Shown here: positions 15,070 through 18,496 of the stretch, piece by piece
How the letters are laid out: each line of letters opens with the position of its first letter
Position numbering within the stretch: position 1 is the stretch's first letter
DNA from: Candidatus Brocadiales bacterium
GTDB taxonomy: Bacteria > Planctomycetota > Brocadiia > Brocadiales > Bathyanammoxibiaceae
Reading direction: 5' to 3'
Length of the DNA stretch: 18,496 bases
Assembly (NCBI GenBank): GCA_030586765.1
Contig: JAUQZZ010000020.1
Span: 1 to 18,496, forward strand
Translations under genes and position numbers: made by a program
The notes under the pieces: generated by a model
The model's database searches: none
What the model was told of the DNA's origin: nothing
What the model saw: the letters and a program-made list of their open reading frames with translations, nothing else

Positions 15070-16359
15070 ATGTCTTTCATACTCAGACACCTAATACTAA
15101 TCCTTACCCTACTCTTGGTCTTCCATCGTCCCTGCCTTCCTGAGGAAAAGGAAGAGGACTATTACAGGAATTATGAAGAATTAGTCAAGATAGTCAAGCT
15201 CATACAAGAGAAATATATAGAGGAAGTGGGCCTATCTGAACTCCTCACCGGCGCCTATAGGGGAATGCTCGAGGGGCTAGACCCCTACAGCCAATTTATC
15301 GACCCTGAGGAGCTGGAGGAGTTGAGGGTAGAAACCGAGGGTAAGTTTGGAGGATTGGGCATCGAGGTCGTAGTAAGAGATGGCATATTGACGGTAATCA
15401 CCCCAATAATAGACTCCCCTGCCTTTAGGGCTGGGGTAATGGTGGGGGATAAGATAGTAAAGATAGAAGGTAAAACCACAGACAATATGAGCCTCCGAGA
15501 GGCTATACAAAGATTGAGAGGTAAACCAGGTACCCCTGCTAACATCACTGTTATACACCATGGGGAGACAGAACCCATAGATATTACCATAGTGAGGGAC
15601 ATCATCAGCGTAAAGAGTATCAGGGGAACAAGGATCCTGGATGGGGAGAAAGGGATTGGTTACGTGGCACTAACCAATTTCCAGGACAATACCGCCCAAG
15701 AGATGGATAATACCATTAACAACCTGTTAGCAAAGGGAATGAAATCCCTCATACTTGACCTGCGATTTAACCCTGGTGGACTGCTCAATGTAGCCATCGA
15801 TGTAGCGGATAGATTCCTAGAAGAGGGTGTTATAGTCTCCACCCAAGGGAGGGATGAAGCACAGAATTCCATCCATTATGCAAAGAGACCCGAAACCTAC
15901 CCTGCCTTCCCCTTAGTGGTCTTAGTCAATAATGGTAGCGCCAGCGCCTCAGAGATTGTGGCAGGTGCTATCAAAGACCTTAAGAGGGGATTACTGGTAG
16001 GAACAAAGACCTTTGGAAAGGGCTCGGTGCAAAGCCTTGTCACCGTGGAAGAAGGGCATTGCGCACTGAAACTCACCACCGCAAAGTACTATACCCCCTC
16101 GGGAAAATCAATCCATGAGATAGGGGTTGAACCAGACGTAATAGTTCAACTGAACCCAGCCGAGACGCGACAACTACACGAGTATTTAGCTAAGATAAAC
16201 AACATAAACACCTTCATAGAAGATGATCGTCAAGAGGACATCTACGAGCAAGGTGAATTCATAGACCTCCAACTCCAAAAAGCTGTAGAAATCCTTCGGG
16301 GCCCACAATTATATTCGAAACTCCTCAACTCCATCAGTAATGTTAATCCTGGGTATTGA
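15070..16359 (+). CDS. ctpA: CtpA-type carboxy-terminal processing protease (S41)
   Basis: CtpA/Prc proteases trim or degrade envelope proteins from their C-termini. The protein has 429 residues. An N-terminal hydrophobic segment (about 5-19) acts as signal peptide or anchor. Then come the helical region (30-85), a PDZ domain (about 90-178) and the S41 catalytic core. LDLRFNPGGLL (229-239) is a signature, S292 in NNGSASASEI is the nucleophile and K317 in TFGKGSVQ the general base, with Q321 four residues later. The 25-residue Ser-Lys spacing is typical. It begins seven bases after tktB with no clear Shine-Dalgarno sequence, and its last 20 bases overlap tsaD. Confidence 0.94.
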   Translation: MSFILRHLILILTLLLVFHRPCLPEEKEEDYYRNYEELVKIVKLIQEKYIEEVGLSELLTGAYRGMLEGLDPYSQFIDPEELEELRVETEGKFGGLGIEVVVRDGILTVITPIIDSPAFRAGVMVGDKIVKIEGKTTDNMSLREAIQRLRGKPGTPANITVIHHGETEPIDITIVRDIISVKSIRGTRILDGEKGIGYVALTNFQDNTAQEMDNTINNLLAKGMKSLILDLRFNPGGLLNVAIDVADRFLEEGVIVSTQGRDEAQNSIHYAKRPETYPAFPLVVLVNNGSASASEIVAGAIKDLKRGLLVGTKTFGKGSVQSLVTVEEGHCALKLTTAKYYTPSGKSIHEIGVEPDVIVQLNPAETRQLHEYLAKINNINTFIEDDRQEDIYEQGEFIDLQLQKAVEILRGPQLYSKLLNSISNVNPGY

Positions 16360-17341
16360 GACCACCTGTGACGAGACCTCTGCTGCGGTAGTAGAAGACG
16401 GGCTCATCCTCCGCTCTAATATAGTTAGCACTCAAGAGAGGCTCCACCTGAGATTTGGTGGGGTCGTCCCTGAGATAGCCTGCCGGGCTCACGTAGAGGC
16501 CGTACTCCCTGCAGTTGATAGGGCCCTGGAAGATGCGCGGATTATCCTGCGGGAGATTGACGCCATAGCGGTAGCCACTACACCTGGCCTGATAGGCGCC
16601 CTCCTTATAGGCCTGACCTCTGCAAAGACCTTAGCATGGCTCCTAAAGGTACCACTACTGGCCGTTAACCACCTCCATGCCCACATCTTTGCCAGCAAGT
16701 TAGAGTTTGGCCATAGCCTGCAATTCCCCACCATTAGTCTGTTAGTCTCTGGTGGTCACACCAGCCTCTACCTAAGCCAGAGTGAGACCCAGCACCTCCT
16801 GCTGGGGGCCACCCTGGATGATGCAGTAGGGGAGGCCTTTGATAAGGTGGCAAAACTTCTGGGATTGGCCTACCCAGGAGGCCCAGAGATAGAACGCATT
16901 GCCCAGGAAGGCGATCCCACCGCCGTCCCCTTCCCACGCCCCTATCTGGAGCCAGGCTCCCTGGACTTCAGCTTTAGTGGCCTCAAGACCGCCGTCTTAT
17001 ACCACTATCAGGGACTCCAAAAAATCAAGGGAAGATTGTCAAAAAAAGAAATCGCAGATATCGCCGCTAGCTTCCAAGAAGCCGTGGTGGATGTGTTAGT
17101 TAACAAGACCCTCCTAGCCCTGGAGAGGCATCCCGTCAAGGGAGTAGTCCTGGGAGGAGGCGTAGCCTGCAACTCCAGGCTGCGCAACAGGCTTGCTCAG
17201 GCCCTAGAGAATGTCCCTGTGAGATTATACTATCCCCCGCCAGTTCTCTGCACCGATAATGCCGCCATGGTGGCAGGGCTTGGCTATTATGAATACCTGG
17301 AAAAGAACCTTGCATCCCTGGAGGTAGAAGCGGTAGCATGA
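16340..17341 (+). CDS. tsaD: tRNA N6-adenosine threonylcarbamoyltransferase
   Basis: TsaD transfers the threonylcarbamoyl group to A37 of ANN-decoding tRNAs, working with TsaB and TsaE. At 333 residues it has the usual length. Visible motifs are the start MLILGIETTCDET, the metal ligands H111 and H115 in NHLHAHIFA, the SGGHT loop (137-141), GEAFDKVAKLLGL (164-176), the SGLKT motif (213-217), GGGVACNSRLR (272-282) and D306 in CTDNAAM. The ATG lies within the end of ctpA, in another frame. The tsaB, tsaC and tsaE partners are not in this window. Confidence 0.97.
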   Translation: MLILGIETTCDETSAAVVEDGLILRSNIVSTQERLHLRFGGVVPEIACRAHVEAVLPAVDRALEDARIILREIDAIAVATTPGLIGALLIGLTSAKTLAWLLKVPLLAVNHLHAHIFASKLEFGHSLQFPTISLLVSGGHTSLYLSQSETQHLLLGATLDDAVGEAFDKVAKLLGLAYPGGPEIERIAQEGDPTAVPFPRPYLEPGSLDFSFSGLKTAVLYHYQGLQKIKGRLSKKEIADIAASFQEAVVDVLVNKTLLALERHPVKGVVLGGGVACNSRLRNRLAQALENVPVRLYYPPPVLCTDNAAMVAGLGYYEYLEKNLASLEVEAVA

Positions 17342-17353
17342 AGGGGTGAGCGT

Positions 17354-17387
17354 TGTAGGGCAAGGCTTTAGCCTTGCAAGCCCTACA
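17354..17387. repeat. Imperfect palindrome with TGTAGGG ends
   Basis: TGTAGGG (17354-17360) pairs with CCCTACA (17381-17387), and inside it CAAGGC (17361-17366) pairs with GCCTTG (17371-17376) around a TTTA loop, leaving a four-base CAAG bulge on the right arm. Stem-loops of this kind are frequent as dispersed intergenic repeats in environmental bacterial genomes. It fills the spacer after tsaD. It has no T-run behind it, so a Rho-independent terminator is unlikely. Confidence 0.6.
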
Positions 17388-17464
17388 GTCGGACGGCCTC
17401 AGGTGGACGGATTCCATGAGGCCCGAAGAAGCAGTGGCGTGAAATAGGGAGCGGAGTGAACATA

Positions 17465-18220
17465 ATGGATGTGGGTCTTATTAAGAAGATATTAAATAAG
17501 GTACAAAGAGGTAATTACACCATAGAGGAGGCCCTGGAGCACCTCAAGGGCTTCCCCTATAAGGATATCGGCTTCGCCAAGATTGACAGTCACAGGGCCC
17601 TGCGCTGTGGCTTCCCCGAGGTCATCTTCTGCCAGGGAAAGACCCCAAGGCAGGTGGTGGACATAGCCCAGGAAATAGTAAAAAGCGAGAGTGACCTTTT
17701 GGCCACCAGGGCCAGTCCAGAGATATACGAGATGGTGTCAAAAAGGTTTCCAGAGGCCCAGTATAATGAGATAGCCAGAACCATAACCATAAAAAGAACC
17801 AGGCGGAGGCAACAAGAGGGGCTCATAATGGTCATCACTGCAGGTACCCTGGACATACCTGTAGCAGAAGAGGCGCGGGTAACTGCAGAACTCATGGGCA
17901 ATAAGGTAAAGGCCCTCTACGACGTGGGCGTAGCTGGCATCCACAGGCTCTTAAAGAATAGAAAGGACCTTTCTAAGGCCAATGTTATCATAGTGGTAGC
18001 TGGCATGGAAGGTGCGTTGCCTGGGGTAGTAAGTGGATTAGTAGACCGTCCAGTAATTGGTGTCCCAACCAGCGTGGGCTATGGGGCAAGTTTTGGTGGC
18101 ATCTCACCGCTCCTCACCATGCTGAATACCTGTGCCGCTGGGGTAGCTGTGGTAAACATAGATAATGGCTTCGGGGCTGGCTATGTGGCATCCCTCATAA
18201 ACCGCACTTCTCAGCCATAA
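17465..18220 (+). CDS. larB: LarB, pyridinium-3,5-biscarboxylate mononucleotide synthase
   Basis: LarB carboxylates and hydrolyses nicotinic acid adenine dinucleotide, the first step in making the nickel-pincer nucleotide used by LarA. The N-terminal region (ALEHLKGFPYKDIGFAKID, then HRALRCGFPEVIFC) and the PurE-like C-terminal half (DVGVAGIHRLL, AGMEGALPGVVSGL, GVPTSVGYGASFGG, NTCAAG) are typical of the family. The Cys in NTCAAG lies where characterised LarB proteins have their reactive Cys. I prefer the ATG at 17465, with GGAG eight bases upstream, over a GTG at 17456 that would add three residues and has poorer spacing. No promoter is visible in the 123-base spacer, so expression probably comes from read-through of tsaD. 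larC and larE are absent from the window. Confidence 0.93.
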   Translation: MDVGLIKKILNKVQRGNYTIEEALEHLKGFPYKDIGFAKIDSHRALRCGFPEVIFCQGKTPRQVVDIAQEIVKSESDLLATRASPEIYEMVSKRFPEAQYNEIARTITIKRTRRRQQEGLIMVITAGTLDIPVAEEARVTAELMGNKVKALYDVGVAGIHRLLKNRKDLSKANVIIVVAGMEGALPGVVSGLVDRPVIGVPTSVGYGASFGGISPLLTMLNTCAAGVAVVNIDNGFGAGYVASLINRTSQP

Positions 18221-18317
18221 GTTCTTTCCTATTTACTCCCTGATTCATTGGGTATATTCCAACAATCGGTAATACTAAGAACAACAACGTCATTAGGTAT
18301 TTGGGGTTCGTTTTTAC

Positions 18318-18343
18318 AATAAATAGCTAAATTTCTATTTATT
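18318..18343. terminator. AT-rich stem-loop between convergent genes
   Basis: AATAAATAG (18318-18326) and CTATTTATT (18335-18343) form a perfect 9-base stem with an 8-base loop. It lies between larB and the convergent gene at the right edge, whose stop codon is inside the right arm. The low GC content and the lack of a U-run on either strand make it a weak candidate for a terminator. Confidence 0.3.
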
Positions 18344-18496
18344 ACTTGCTTCGCTGAGAATCTTTTCTGCCTCCCGGGCCATGTAGCGGACAATAGAACC
18401 GCAGAATTTTCTCCTCTCAGACGTATTAAACTGTCCCTTCTCTCTCCAGACCTTTGTTACCTCAGCACACTGGGTTGTCTTAAACTTTTGCTCATA
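18335..18496 (-). CDS. 3' end of an unrecognised minus-strand gene (partial)
   Basis: Read on the minus strand from the window edge, an open frame of 53 codons ends in TAG at 18337-18335. The peptide begins YEQKFKTTQCAE and contains SERRKFCGSIVRYMAREAEK, finishing ASNK. It has a coding-like composition (Arg mostly AGG/AGA, Lys AAG, a helical charged C-terminus) and two cysteines. The 5' part is beyond the window. I do not recognise the family. It converges on larB, with about 115 non-coding bases between them. Confidence 0.6.
   Translation of the reverse strand, partial: YEQKFKTTQCAEVTKVWREKGQFNTSERRKFCGSIVRYMAREAEKILSEASNK

Noticed and set aside
17456..17464. GTG start for larB three codons upstream
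   Set aside because: Spacing to the nearest purine-rich ribosome site is too short; the ATG at 17465 has GGAG eight bases upstream. The choice changes only three residues.

Overview
The window looks like an ordinary chromosomal housekeeping region of a Gram-negative-type bacterium. The envelope genes (DegP/HtrA with a signal peptide, a membrane-anchored PpiD/SurA-like protein, a CtpA protease, a DUF502 membrane protein) point to a cell with a periplasm. Heavy use of AGG, AGA and ATA codons, the MEP-pathway enzyme IspH, a split transketolase and nickel-pincer (Lar) genes would fit an anaerobic or deep-branching lineage such as Desulfobacterota, Nitrospirota or relatives. That placement is inference from gene style only; no rRNA is present.

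Layout. Positions 1-155 are non-coding and packed with inverted repeats. A minus-strand block follows, listed here in transcription order: trpE (6098-4608), an intergenic promoter, an ispH-ubiA fusion (4388-2604), a short grpE (2611-2084), a DUF502 gene (2112-1414) and a LarA-family gene (1385-156). The last four are tightly packed and the first three of them overlap, so they probably form one operon behind a TTGACA-17-TATATA promoter at 4442-4470. A 406-base region (6099-6504) separates trpE from the divergent degP (6505-8037). degP converges on topA (10159-8027), and the two reading frames overlap by 11 bases at their 3' ends. A 340-base region (10160-10499) carries divergent promoters for topA and for the rightward cluster: ppiD-like gene, ribF, tRNA-Phe, tktA N-subunit, tktA C-subunit, ctpA, tsaD and, after a palindrome-bearing spacer, larB (17465-18220). 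The right edge holds the 3' end of an unrecognised minus-strand gene (18335-18496).

How the genes relate. Isoprenoid precursor synthesis and prenyl transfer are joined in one polypeptide (IspH-UbiA). Four genes serve protein quality control (grpE, degP, the ppiD-like gene, ctpA). ribF, tRNA-Phe, tsaD and the two transketolase subunits are core metabolism and translation. The LarA-family gene and larB, at opposite ends of the window, imply that the organism makes or uses the nickel-pincer nucleotide cofactor; larC and larE are not in the window.

I found no CRISPR array, IS element, phage gene or defence system. The observations most worth a second look are the IspH-UbiA fusion, whose UbiA half has lost every Asp of its first Asp-rich motif; a full-consensus promoter for tRNA-Phe inside the 3' end of ribF; a structured trpE leader; and related TTGTAG-ended palindromes at both ends of the window.
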